A stretch of DNA of 64,000 nt from Rhea pennata (Eukaryota; Chordata; Aves; Rheiformes; Rheidae): NCBI RefSeq assembly GCF_028389875.1, contig NC_084667.1, positions 59,126,570 through 59,190,569 of the forward strand, written 5' to 3'. Positions within the stretch are counted from its first letter, which is position 1, and every line of letters starts with the position of its first letter. The notes beneath the pieces are model-generated. The model was not told the DNA's origin, searched no databases, and saw nothing but the letters and a program-made list of their open reading frames with translations. Of this stretch, positions 1 through 11,859 are shown piece by piece. The translations under genes and the position numbers were made by a program.

Positions 1-2249
1 GTGGCCCAGTGAAAACTCAGGCTTGCTTCAAAGACAGGATGTGCACATTTTAAGTCTTTATTCTTTATAGAAAGAAAGTGATTAAACATTATCTTTGGTT
101 TTTTTTGTTTGTTTTTTTGTTTTTAATCTTCCACACGTAATTCTGAGAAGGCAATATTCCTGAGGGTATGGAAACTTAGAGTTCAGTAGTCAGTCAGTGG
201 ACTTCATATTCAAGAAAGAAATATATTGAAGACCCCATGCCAGAATGATAGAAGCAGAGGGATTTTACAGCTATTTTCGCACACTGTGTGGCTGACACAG
301 GCATTGTGCTGGAGGTGACTGTTGGCTTTCCTCCAAAGCCTTAGCATTAATTAATGCACTTGGGAACTTGTGAAACACTCTTCATAATGATAGGCAATTG
401 CTTTAAATCATTTGTAAAACAAATGCCTCAGATTTTAATAAGCCTCGGATTTTAATAAGCTTCAGCACTAATTGATGAATTTTAGCTCACTGTGTCTCTG
501 TTCCCAGGCTAGTACTACAAGGAAGCTGATCTCTAGCTAAGCTTCAGAGGAGAGTGGTTAAAAGGTTCAGTATGTGCTCTGGTACCCTGTTGATACCTTC
601 TAGTTATCACATCTTTGGAGGTAAATAACTCAAGGTACCTAGGGTAAGATTAAATAAAACTTTGGTCTAACATGTTGTTAGCTAGAAGCATAAAGTGCTT
701 GAGTGGCCAGTGACTAGTTATTTTGGGATCACTTTTGAGGTGATCCCTTGTCAAATTTGAATTGTCGTTTCCTTATGACTTCTTAATACCCTGATGTATA
801 ATTTAAAAGCTGTACTGTGCTGCAGACTTAGTTTTAGCAGTCATTATAGGTGACATTCTGCTAGATTGACCAATGTTGCAGAAATGAATGCATGACTCAG
901 ATCAAGCATTTTCCATTTCAAGTTTTCAGAATCTACAACAATTAGATTTTAACAATTTTGGCAGGAAGTTTTGATATCTGAGCTCTGAAATGTTTTCCAT
1001 TAGCACTTTGAAAACTGAGTCCAAGAAGCTGATATGCTGATACTTGAAGCTGGACTGTCATTCTCCCCTTTCTGAGGTCTGACTTTCCTGAATGAGAGAG
1101 GCTTGAATTTCAGTATGTGTAGCCCTAGAGTAATCTGGAAATGAACACGTGGTGTCATGATGCTGTTGTTGCCACTGAACAACTACCTAATCTTGAAAAA
1201 TATTTCTGAATTACTACTGATATACTTCTAAAACAAACATAAGATGTATGAATGTATGGTATCTAGCCCTAAGGACCAGATACATCTTGTGGCCTCTGTT
1301 TTTTGCCATTCCTGACATCACTAGATAATGTGAAGGCAGTAAAGAATATTTGGGTCCTCAGAAAGAAAAAATATTTCATGCTCCTATTTTAGCATATTAT
1401 GCAGCTACGAGCCTGCTAGCTGTTCTGCTAAAGACAGTGCTGTAGACCTTACTTCAAAGCCTCAATGTTAACTTGGAGAAGTTAAGGTTCGTTGTCAAAA
1501 GTATAAGATACTCTTCAACACTCATCTTCTTCCTTCAAAGGTCACCAAACATTATTCATTACCTTCTACATCCACTTAGTTTCCTAAACCTTTGTAGCAT
1601 TTAGGTTGGTTGATGTTCGCTTTTTTTTTTTTTTGGGGGGGGGGGGGGAGGAGGAAGGATTTGGGTTTCTTTCTCTTTTTTTAAATTTTCTTTTGGTATC
1701 TCTCTGAAGAGTTACACTTTGGGTTCTGTTGTGCCTGTAAAATCCCCAAGTTACTAGAAGTAGATCAGGATTTAAACACTTCAACTTATATTGATTTCTT
1801 TTTAATGCTGATAGTTTCTGGCAGGAGACAGCTTGCTTCATTGCAGTAATGGACTTATCATCAATTTTTTGGAAAGTGCAGTTGGTGTTTCAGGTTTTGT
1901 TTTTTATGTTAAGACCAATACAAATTGCATCAGTGCTTTAAATTAGTGCTTGGCACAGACCACATGAGAGTTCAGTTCTGAGTTTCTTGTACAGGAGGGT
2001 ATCGCCACTAATGTTACAGATAAGAGAATTATCACTTCATAGATGGCAAGTGCTGTAATAAGGATACTTTTCTAGGGCAGCATAGGGTAGTTTCTGCTGT
2101 TTACATAGAAGAGGGCTGTTAGAGTTCATGTTCTCTTTGACAAATCAGTTAACAGAAGGAAAAGTTTGCTTTTTTTTCTATGCAGTAGTTTCTTGTTGGT
2201 CCATCACGCTCTTCTTTCTGCCTCTGCCTGAACCCAAACCCCCTCACAG
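1..2249 (+). other. MARK3 intron (upstream part)
   Basis: AT-rich intronic sequence before the first visible MARK3 exon. I searched it for the preceding exon of the family (a segment like [23 protein letters not shown]) and did not find it. It holds a T14 tract directly followed by a G14 tract at 1621-1648. Nothing else recognisable. Confidence 0.7.
1621..1648. repeat. T14-G14 homopolymer junction
   Basis: Fourteen T followed without interruption by fourteen G, then a purine-rich GAGGAGGAAGG stretch. It may form non-B DNA and is prone to length error in sequencing. Confidence 0.9.
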
Positions 2250-2414
2250 CCTGACAGAAATGTTCGCTTACGCAGCTAGCCCTGCTTCAGTTTGTACTAC
2301 ATCCTTCTCCAGTGTTCGGCTGCGACATCAGAAGTCGATGTCCATGTCAGCCTCTGTGCACACGAAGATGATGTTGCCTCCAATAGACAATGGCGCAGAT
2401 AACTTCAGGCCTAT
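2250..2414 (+). CDS. MARK3: MARK3 spacer exon, 165 nt (probable cassette exon)
   Basis: The reading frame continues through an acceptor ending CCTCACAG and a donor CTAT|GTAAGA. Of the three nearby AG dinucleotides only the one at 2248-2249 gives the phase used by the other exons. It encodes 55 residues including [15 protein letters not shown], which resembles the RPRQHQKSMS segment of MARK1 and MARK2. The human MARK3 form I recall joins ...GKEN directly to STIPDQ. This exon would sit between them, so it is probably alternatively included. The preceding exon is not in the window. Confidence 0.8.
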
Positions 2415-5400
2415 GTAAGAACCTGAAATCGTTGTGAAACTAACTTACACCCACCGCTGCTTAACTTTGTGCTGTGGAGTTCTAGTCCTAGACTGTTCTA
2501 GTACCTATTGCCCAAAAGGTGTGTGTTTCCTCATTTTTAGTCTTGTTTCCATGTCTTGTGGCCTGTCAGGCTGTATGTGACCTAGTCCTGCGATAGTGAG
2601 CATTTTTTTTTTTTTTTTTTAGGTTAGGAATATTGGACATTCCCTATTGTCAGTGTGTGGGAGACTATAATCTGTGTATCCCAAAGGACTTCACTAGTCA
2701 ACGTGGTTTGCTTGTAGAGTTTTGTGTAGGATATTTTCAAAATAGCAAGTTTTTTAAAGATACATGGAGTGGGGAGGGGGGGCTGTTAAAGTAATCTATT
2801 GCTTCTCTTTTGTGGAAGGAAATTTCACTCATCCCTTCTTGTATCAGGCTTCTCAATGAAACTTGTATATACCTAGTTTATCTGGTCTTTTCCAGGATGC
2901 TCACGTTATATTTTTCTACCTGTGTAGGTTTCTGTTTAGGCAGCCTTTTAATCCTCACCTCTTAGGAATTTTGATCCCATATGGTGCTGTAATAATGTTG
3001 ATATTTCCTACCCTGGCCTACATAAAGGTGTCTGCTTATGCTTTATTGTAGAACTTAGTGTTCTGTGTTTCCTGCAAAGCTGTAGTGCTTGTGCAACGAA
3101 GTTCTAGCATTGTCTCTTGTTTTCTGCTCTAGCACTATCCCCGATCAAAGAACTCCTGTTGCTTCAACTCACAGCATTAGCAGCGCAACCACACCTGATC
3201 GTATTCGTTTCCCCAGAGGAACTGCTAGTCGGAGCACTTTCCACGGACAGCTCAGGGAGCGACGCACTGCTACCTACAACGGGCCACCCGCCTCCCCCAG
3301 CCTGTCCCACGAAGCCACGCCACTGTCGCAGACTCGGACCAGGGGTTCCACTAATCTATTTAGTAAACTAACTTCAAAGCTAACAAGAAGGTAAGCTGAC
3401 TAAAATGGTGAAGTTATGCTCTAGCACAACGTTTTCTTTTTGTCGGGTAGTGGAAGTATGTAATAGTTCATTGCTTGGGTTTTGTCCGCATTCACTGCTC
3501 TGTCTTAACCATTTCTGCGTCTTAATGCATTGATTTGTGCTGTTTTTTTTTTTTTTCATGGTTCTTTCTCGTTAGGGAAAGCCATTTGTTTTTAGCAGTT
3601 GAGTCAAGTAGGATAAAAACTGAGGCCGAGCAGTTTGGTGTGGGCTGACTCTTCTAGGACTGGGCCCGAATGCTGCAGCTAGAACGCTGGCTTGGCTCAA
3701 ATGGAGCTGCGCGCTCTTGGCTGCGTGGCCTCCCAGTAGAAGCACTGCTGCCTGGTTGGAGGATGCAGAAACTAGGATCCCAGTCTTGGTGTTTAATGCA
3801 GTGTTAAAAGCTCAGGCTGCGGTTCCACAGTCACTTAGACTATTGATGTTTCTAAAATACTTCCTCTCTCCTCCACTCTTCCTGACAGCATACAAATAAA
3901 AATATCACAGGATGGAAGGGTAGGAGCAGGAAACAACCATTTCTTTTGGCAGGAGTGCTAGCAATGGCTGTCTTAAAGTGATGGTGATACTGCAGTTTCA
4001 GTTTAGGCAGCAGTCTGCTCATGCCTTGAAAAGCTTACTCTTGTTTTAATGCTGAGTTCATCCACGGATTGTTTTTAGTGTGAAGTGTGGCCTAGCTAAA
4101 GCCTACCTTAAGCAGGAACTTGTCCCTGTATTGATGTTTAGGGTGTGTTTCTTTTATTTTTAATGCTGATGAGGCCCCTAATTTCAAAATCATGTATGAT
4201 TTAATTTATTTCCCACAGATCCTAAAATTGAAAAAGCATGTTTTCCTTGAACATATAAAACCTATGCAGTCATGCCAGCTACTTCAGGTGACTGATAACT
4301 GCAGCTTTTGTCTGCAGAAGTGAGGGCTTTTCTTAACTGGCTGTGGCTTAAGATAATCTCTAGATTTTTGTACCCTTTTCATCATGAGAGATTTTTTGGA
4401 AATATATCATTATGATCTTTGCCTGCTTGCGTTTTGTTTTAGGCTTATATGAGTGTCAAGCCACTTTCTTCCTGTCCTTTCTATGGCTATACATGTGTGC
4501 ACTCTCTTTCTTTTTTGGCATCCTCTTTACAGTCTCCCCTTTCTACAAAATAATGTTAAGCCAAGCTCCATTTTTTTGCAACTGACTGATTTCACTGATG
4601 AAAAATTGGAACATGATATCCTTGCCTTTGGTAAATGTTTTGTCCTGCTCAACTGTCAGCTAAATACTTCTCTGAGAAATACTGTGCTATACCAAGTTCC
4701 AGATCTTTTTTATTTTTCCCTTTTAAGAGAGGAAAAGATGAAATTGATTTTTTTTTTTTTTTTGAATAGTTAAGGCATCTGCTTTTTGTTAAGTAAAGCG
4801 TCTTAATCAGACGCATCCTTTTGGCACATCTTTCCTTCTGTACTCTTGTTTATAATATTTAATTTTCCATCTGACATTCCAAATGTGGACGCTCATAATA
4901 TGAACATGCAAGCTCTTTATTTGTGCTGCTGGAACATGCCGTTTAGCATTCAGTATGTCAGTGGATTGTTTAGACAGCAGTCAAGCTTCTATCGTTAGCC
5001 CCGAATTTCAGCTTTTGCCGTGTAGTGTGATTTTTCTTTAAAATTTTGCCCAGTACTTTTGACAATAATTTAAATTCTATCTGGACTTTATGAAATAACA
5101 CACAGTTGTAACAAAATAGCACTGTTGCAGATTACTAAGTTTACGTTTGGAGGACCTCTCGGGATTGAAGCTTTGTTTTATGCTAGATGCCAGATAAACT
5201 CCTAGAAGGCAGGCAGTGCCATCACAAGACACACAGTTATGTTTCTCCTTTTTTTAAAAAAGGAACAAATTAAAAACTTGCTAATTTATTCTAGTTTTCT
5301 CTATAGGGGAGTAGCATTATGTTTTGATGATTAACCATGTTCTGGTGGTTACAGCTTCTGCCACTAAATTAGTTAGATATTTAAGACTGTGTTTGGCACA

Positions 5401-8400
5401 ACATGACTACAGTAATGTTTTAAAGGAAGTAACCTAACTCTGAAGATATTCAAGATCTAATAATAGTAGGGTTACTGTTTTTTTTTCTTTTTTTTTTTGC
5501 CTTCTATTTGAAATATATAAAGAAAATCCAAACATCATTTTAGATGATCATCTTAACCTTACACATTATAGGTTTTAAAGGACTTTGAAACCAGTAAGTA
5601 TTTTAATTCATAACTACTGGTGGCTCATTTCTCAGAAGAAAGGAAATAGTAATGTTAAAGGAAAGAGTTTGGCTCTGCAGACCTTAAATCATCTGCCTAA
5701 TCTCAGAATGTGTTGAAGTGTCATTTCTTTGTGCATTTGCAATGAGATCTTTTTGTATGTTTCACTCTTAATGGACTTTTCAAATTATCTTGTACAATTT
5801 TTTTGTTAATTATTATTTTGACTTAATTTCTTTTAGAAACATGTCATTCAGGTTTATCAAAAGGTAGGATTTATTTATATTTAAAAAAAAAAAAGTGGCT
5901 CCTGCAATTAACAACAGATTTGGCTTTCTAGCCTTCGTTTTCTAAAAACTAAACTTTCTGCTGACAACTAAATACTTCCTTTTGTGAAAGGAAAGCATAG
6001 AAATAAATCCATTAACTAATGATTATACTTAAAAATCTGTGGCACCTGTATAACAAGATGCTAAGCATGCCCTGTGAGTTCTTTCTTTGATAGAATTGGT
6101 AGTACCAAAGTAATTCTGTTCTTTGTACTAATACACTTAGCATGCTTATGTTTGAAGAATGAGGTGTTTGATAACAATGATGAAAATATAAACAAAACAT
6201 AAGGTTACAAGCAAATAAAGGTAAGTGATGCTAAATTTATGTTCTTTCTCTTCTGTTTTATAAGACTTTATAAAAAACATTTTGAAGTGGTGTCTGTAGT
6301 TGGTACAGTAGAAAGTAAACTGATGGCATTTGTATGTCTAACAGCTCGTTCGGATTTGGAAGATTGAATGAAGGTCAAATGGCAGTGTATGTTAAAGGAA
6401 GTATTTGCTGAAGTGAATTGCAACTGGAGTGCAAACAGCACTTCAGTTACAAAAAAAAAAAAAGTGTAACATTTATGCAAATGTACTAACATGAGAAACA
6501 ATCAAAAGTCTGCGTAAACATGCATGAACTGATAGTTAAGGAAAGAAGGTTTTCAACGCAGTGTACAGCTGACAGTGAGCAAAAGCAAGCTTTAGCCTGT
6601 CATGCATTGTGAGCTATAACGTTGTACCTACGAGGCTCATACCACTTAGTGTGAGGGAGCTTTTGCCCCTCAGTAGTCACATTTGCTTTAAAACACAGGC
6701 TTATAGTTTGAGTTGCAATCTCCAAAACTGGATGCATGTAAGTCAGTTGTTATGCTGCTCTGAAGCAAGATGGAAAGTGCTGATAGGAGTACTGTGTTAA
6801 ACTGAAAGGTCACTATTCAGCTCTGAGACTTAACGACGAGTAACTTATGAGTGTGCCTTTTGAATAAGGGGTTTGCATAGTCTTATGCTAACCACACAGG
6901 ACCAGACCATGTCTTTTGAAGTCTACTTCAAGTGTCCATGGTATCCCACCACACCTGATCCTGTACGTAGGTAGAAAGTTAAATGTAAAATGACAGTTTC
7001 TGACAGTTTCTTCTTGCTTTGTACTCTATGAATCATAGACTCTTTTGATTCTGAAAGAACTACAATAACCCAATACCACGAATATATAGTACTGCAAGTT
7101 CATTCTAGGGAGCTGAGAAAGAAAAGGTGATCAGTCACTCCTTTTTAAACTCCTTAGTTCTAATACTGTGCGTGGTACCCAGAGATATGAGATCTGACTT
7201 GTGTACCTTGCACTGTCGTTTCCAACCTGCATATTGTTGAAGACTAATTTCTTTCATGTTGCAGATAGCAAAAATCACTTTTGATGTTCTGGATTTTATT
7301 GCAGCACCTTTTCCATTTCAATAAATTAATCTTATTTTAGTGTCTTGCCAACCCCCTTTTTCTGTTTTTATTCCAGCTCTGGAATATCATTTTAGATAGT
7401 TTTCTTTGTGTTTAACTGATTTTTTTAACACTGAGTGTACAAATATGTAAAGAAGAGAAAACACAAAAGAATTGGGAGAGATGTGTAGAAACATTGCTTA
7501 TATTTTTGAAAGCTGTTCATAAATCATGTAGCAAAAAATAAAGGACGTACTGGAGAGACATTGCATGACAAATGAACTTTTCTACATAGTTCTTCCATTC
7601 TTAAGACCAAGGAGTTTTTTGGTCCATTTAATTTATGCAAGAGAAATCAGAAAATTCAGAATGTAAACCAGCAATTTGCAGTTCCTGCAGAAGCAAAGAC
7701 TGTATTAGCATTTAAGAGACCTAAGTATCTGACTTGTACACCTACCAGAACAATACTGGCAGTACAATAAGTTAGTGTTCTCAAAGTATGCATGCTGTTT
7801 TATAGAACATAACCATAGCAGTTTGTTTCACAAAAAAGGAGTATCTAGAGAAACTGGCACAGTTTTCCAAATCTTGGTTTGATATTTTATATTTGAGAGT
7901 GCATGTCTGAGCACAGTTTTCAGTCTTAAGATGAATGGCACGCTGACTGATGCATGGAAAAACCCAGTGAAGAGGCTTGCATGAAATAGTATTTATGATT
8001 TCAAGATGGCAGGTACTTTGTAAATAAGGAGCTTTCTCAAATTTAGACTATGGTTTTCTAAAGTTTGGTTAACTTTCTACATCATCAGAGAGGGGTTTTT
8101 ATCTCAAATTGAATCTATCCAGAAAAAGTAACAGGAAGACTATTCATTGTTGGGAAGACCTGTTATGCTCCTGCTTCTAGGACCTTTGACAAGTTAAAAG
8201 AAAGTGGAAGTGATCCATAAATGTGTGCAGATTTTAAAGATGTCATCTTCCACTTCCTAGGAACACAGTAGGCTCTTTAATCTTTGAATGCTTTAATTTG
8301 AGTGGAGCAGTATTTCAAACTTGTTTCCTTGCTTTGCCTAGTAAAATAAGCCCTTCATGGATCATTTGGATGGGTTTTTTTGAAAAGTATGGATTTGCTC

Positions 8401-11400
8401 TGTTGCTTCGAGTAATGATTTTCTCCCTTCCCACTGGTAGTTCACTCTTCCAGAATTGTCCTAAGGGATAAGTTTGTGGGTTGTATATTCAGACCTTTTC
8501 TTTTTTTTTCTGTCCTCTCTGATGCACGGTACAGTGGAGTAGCACATGGTCTTACTCTGCCTACCAAAATGATCATCAGGTTTGGCTTTTGTTTTAGGAA
8601 AGTTGAACTTTAGCATTGGTCTGTAAGATCTTACTACGATGAAAGTGACTAATATTAAAAACACACTTAGTGCTAGAATTAGTTAAAGATTTGTCAATTG
8701 TTTTATTACTGTCTTCCTTAATCCAATTCATTATTACAATTTTATTGTCATATTGTCTTGCATTCTTATTACTGGACAGCTGTTGACCAAATCACTTTAG
8801 TGTATTTAGTTTTATTCATACTTACTTTTATTTAGTGAAGCCATGTACTAGTTTGTAGTAGTCTGACAACCAAGTCTTGGAAAACTGGCTTCTCTACAAG
8901 CAGAATTAACATTGAGATGTAGAACTGTGGTACTGTAATAGGGGGAAGGTGGAAGGAGATGATTTTCCCCCTTAATTCTGTCAATCTGAGACTTTTAAAA
9001 TATGGCAGAAATCAGCAATATAGCTTTAAGGAGGTGCAAGAAGAAAGAAAACTTACTCCTGGATGTAAAAGATGCATCAATGGGGGAATTAGTAGGATGG
9101 AGTTACCACAGCTTGAGAAATCTTGAATTTGCCCCTAAACTTTGTTAAACTGTTTATGCATCTTACTGTTTTGTTTTTAAGTGGTTTGGTATCATTTAAA
9201 CATCTGATGTTTCAGTTTGACCTGCATGAACACACACAGGGTGACCAGATCAACTCAAATAATTTTTCAGATATCCTTATTCCCAGATAAAACTTTAATA
9301 CAATTAATCTAAATATAATTAGGGGTGTTTCTTAAATTTTGTAATTTTAATTTAACATACGCTTTTACAAATTCAGCAAAATGTGTTAGTATAGATAAAC
9401 ATACAAAATAAAACTAACTGTTAGCCTTTCAAAAATCTGTGGTTTATAGGCTCTTTTGGCTTGGCAAGTTGCTATGTTCTGAATTTGTTCTAATCTAGAA
9501 AGTTTATTACATCTTTATTGCTTTGTGTTCTAACACAACTTTGCTATGATTGCAATAGCTTTTAGCAATGATTCAGATATTTTATATTGTAGTGTAAGAT
9601 TTGTCTTCTCTTTCCCGCTTCCTTTGCTTCTGCTTTCTTTTCAATGAGGCTCCCGACTGAATATGAGAGGAACGGGAGATATGAGGGCTCAAGGTGAGGG
9701 TAAAATTTGTTTAAAATGTTGCGTAGGTGAGTTTGAACCTTTCTTCCCTTAATTATGTGGCAGAGTGGCTTCAGGTGGCAGCTTTTGTTTCCTTTAAAGC
9801 TTTGAAACAAAACAAAAAAGCATTTCTGTCTGCAAAACTGCTGTTAAAAGTATTGACTGATTTAGTTCTAAACTTATGTCTTTGCTGTTACCTTTTCCCT
9901 TGTGTAGGTTTTGTTTGTTTTGTTGTTGTTGGTTTTTTTTCTGTGGTTTTTTTTTTTGGCATTTTAGTAGTTATAATTTGCTGTTGTCTTGTAGCCGTGC
10001 AGGCAAGCTGTCCCTAAAGAGACTGCATATCTGTGGGATAACCCCCGAAGGATGTTAAGATGCTATATTTCTTATCTCTGAAATTCCAAATAGTTAAACA
10101 ATATTTTCCATATTAATCTTCAAAAACATGCCTACAAAACCCCCCAGAAATTCTCAAATTTGTACTGATTCCACCAAGTGTTTTCAAGTAGAAAAAGCTT
10201 TCTAAACTAAAATGTGCACTGAATAAAAGCAGTTGCTTCCTCCCACCCCATCCCATCCATCTGCTGATTCTTACAGATTTATTCAATTAAAACCTTGAGT
10301 TTAAAACAAAATACTACTAATTTTGCATGCCAATATTTTTAACTTATAGCAAACTGCATAGCTAGAGAGCATAATCCTTTGACTCTTGAAGTTACCAAAA
10401 GTCTTGTCTAATAGCATCTAGAGTTATGCAATAGATTGTCTTTGAGATGTATTTATTTAGCTTTCTAACCTTACTATCACTTTTTATGTATTTTTTCCAC
10501 AATTACTTGCTTAGTGGTGGTAGAAGGAAAGCATTATGTAATACTCATTACATAGAAATTCATTGCCAAATGTTTTAAAGATTAAATTCTAGAATGAATT
10601 ATGAAGTTCAACGTGAGACTTAAATTATATGGCTGGAGTCAGGTTAGGTGTCTTCAGAAAAATACTAAAGCACAACAGCTAATGTGTCTCTTGACCTGAG
10701 ACAGGTAAATTTGAAGAGGCATCTGTGTCTGTCAGCATTTAGATATGCCCAGAATAAATGTCAGATTTTTTTCCCTGAGGTCCAAACGTAGCTCCTCATT
10801 CTTTTAGCTATGTGACCACTAATTTGTAATTGAAGTAGAAGAATAATAACAAACTAGAAATTTCCAGAATGTTTCTTTCCATTTTCATATATGACCTTGG
10901 TTTTCTTTACCAAAGGAAAAGATTTACAAAAGCAGATATAAAAAAATGTTGCAGAAGATTGCAGACTTGAGGAATGCAACCTTACTATTTTGTGCTTTGT
11001 CTCTTAAAATTGTAGCAGTAATGTTGGCCCTCTTAGTTGGATTTTTTGCTAACAGTGTTGCTGAGATGTCTAAAGTGACCATCAACTCTGCATTTTGGCC
11101 TCGAGGGAACTTAGCAACGCAGCTCGTAACAGCAAAAGATGTCATTGCTTTACCTGTAGCTCCCCAGTCCACCTGGCCCTGAACAAAACTTGGTTTTGAG
11201 TTGAATCATAGGTGATAGATTCTTATATTATTATTACTACTTAAATTCAGCAAGGTAGTTTCAAGCTTCTCCTTCTGGTGGCTTCCAGTCGTTCTGCCCC
11301 TCATACCTTACATTTGTTTCAGCCCCCAAAGCTTCAGCTTTATCTCTACCGTGTGCTTACGCAGCGCCTAGGAGAACGGTGCATTGCTCACAGCTGGAGC

Positions 11401-11859
11401 CTCTAGATGCTGCCGTAGTACAAGTAGTGCGCCTTGAACGTTAGTTGGCTTCACTAACACGAAACCTGGAGGATTTGGCTTGCCCTGCTGACTAACAAAT
11501 TACTCTGTTTCAGCCGCAATGTAGCTGTGGATCAGAAGGACGAAAACAAGGAAGCTAAGCCTCGTTCGCTGCGTTTTACCTGGAGCATGAAAACCACCAG
11601 CTCCATGGATCCCAATGACATGATGAGGGAAATACGGAAGGTCCTGGATGCCAATAATTGTGACTATGAACAAAGAGAGCGCTTCTTGCTTTTCTGTGTC
11701 CATGGAGATGGGCATGCGGAAAACCTTGTACAGTGGGAGATGGAGGTGTGTAAACTGCCAAGACTGTCCCTGAACGGCGTTCGCTTTAAGCGGATATCGG
11801 GAACATCCATAGCTTTTAAAAACATTGCTTCCAAAATTGCCAATGAGTTAAAGCTGTAA
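2250..11859 (+). CDS. MARK3: MARK3, 3' part of gene (five exons; 5' end outside window)
   Basis: Microtubule affinity-regulating kinase 3 is a cytoplasmic Ser/Thr kinase of the PAR-1/MARK family that phosphorylates microtubule-associated proteins and polarity or signalling factors. Only the C-terminal spacer and tail are here: join(2250..2414, 3133..3390, 5837..5863, 9649..9693, 11514..11859). The kinase and UBA domains must lie before base 1. Residue runs such as [40 protein letters not shown] and [14 protein letters not shown], and the tail ending in IANELKL, match MARK3 rather than MARK1, MARK2 or MARK4 as I remember them. Every internal junction splits a codon after its second base (AG|N or AT|C) and every internal exon is a multiple of three, so the frame stays open through all five. 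The last exon encodes the KA1 domain. Gene identity is very secure; which exons are used together in a transcript is inferred. Confidence 0.95.
2415..3132 (+). other. MARK3 intron (718 bp)
   Basis: Begins GTAAGA and ends TTTTCTGCTCTAG. It holds a T18 run around 2605-2622 and ordinary AT-rich sequence, with no other feature recognised. Confidence 0.85.
3133..3390 (+). CDS. MARK3: MARK3 spacer exon, 258 nt
   Basis: Acceptor TTTCTGCTCTAG, donor AAGAAG|GTAAGC. It encodes 86 residues of the Ser/Thr/Pro-rich spacer between the UBA and KA1 domains: [12 protein letters not shown], then [31 protein letters not shown], and a basic end SKLTSKLTR. It starts with the third base of a codon and ends with two bases of an Arg codon. 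The basic stretch at the end is typical of the region just before the alternatively spliced MARK exons. Confidence 0.95.
3391..5836 (+). other. MARK3 intron upstream of the microexon
   Basis: Begins GTAAGC and ends AATTTCTTTTAG. AT-rich with several T runs, for example near 4749-4763 and 5479-5499. The 106-codon open frame at 4453-4773 is compositionally like intron and shows no family signature. Confidence 0.85.
5837..5863 (+). CDS. MARK3: MARK3 27-nt microexon
   Basis: A 27-nt exon bounded by TTCTTTTAG and AAAAG|GTAGGA. Read in the phase left by the 3133-3390 exon it gives R-N-M-S-F-R-F-I-K plus two bases of the next codon, exactly the short segment between the KLTRR and LPTEYE parts of the long MARK3 isoform. 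It is flanked by introns of 2.4 and 3.8 kb. Length divisible by three and matching phases allow inclusion or skipping without frameshift. It is too short for open-frame prediction. Confidence 0.92.
5864..9648 (+). other. MARK3 intron between the two small exons
   Basis: 3.8 kb of AT-rich intron, starting GTAGGA and ending CTTTTCAATGAG. I recognise no repeat family or RNA gene in it. Confidence 0.85.
9649..9693 (+). CDS. MARK3: MARK3 45-nt alternative exon
   Basis: Acceptor CTTTTCAATGAG, donor CTCAAG|GTGAGG. In the phase of the preceding exon it reads [15 protein letters not shown](S/R), the 15-residue segment that follows FIKR in the long MARK3 isoform. The polypyrimidine tract upstream (9600-9640) is strong. 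It is symmetric in phase and a multiple of three, so skippable. Confidence 0.92.
9694..11513 (+). other. MARK3 last intron
   Basis: Begins GTGAGG and ends CTCTGTTTCAG. It has a T/G-rich low-complexity stretch at about 9905-9965. The segment 10924-11182 is open on both strands (about 80 codons each) but has no recognisable protein signature. Confidence 0.85.
11514..11859 (+). CDS. MARK3: MARK3 terminal coding exon with KA1 domain
   Basis: Acceptor TACTCTGTTTCAG. The exon completes a Ser codon, then reads [18 protein letters not shown] and runs to a TAA stop at 11857-11859, giving 114 residues. From about 11557 it encodes the kinase-associated 1 (KA1) domain of roughly 100 residues, with the family pattern [38 protein letters not shown] and [19 protein letters not shown]. 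In MARK proteins this domain binds acidic phospholipids and restrains the kinase. The sequence is intact with no unusual residue visible. Confidence 0.97.

Noticed and set aside
3117-3371. 84-codon frame overlapping the MARK3 258-nt exon
   Set aside because: Shadow frame of a clearly conserved MARK3 exon.
10924-11182. Region open on both strands (about 80 codons each) in the last MARK3 intron
   Set aside because: No protein signature and no fitting splice sites; an old unrecognised repeat is possible but cannot be shown.
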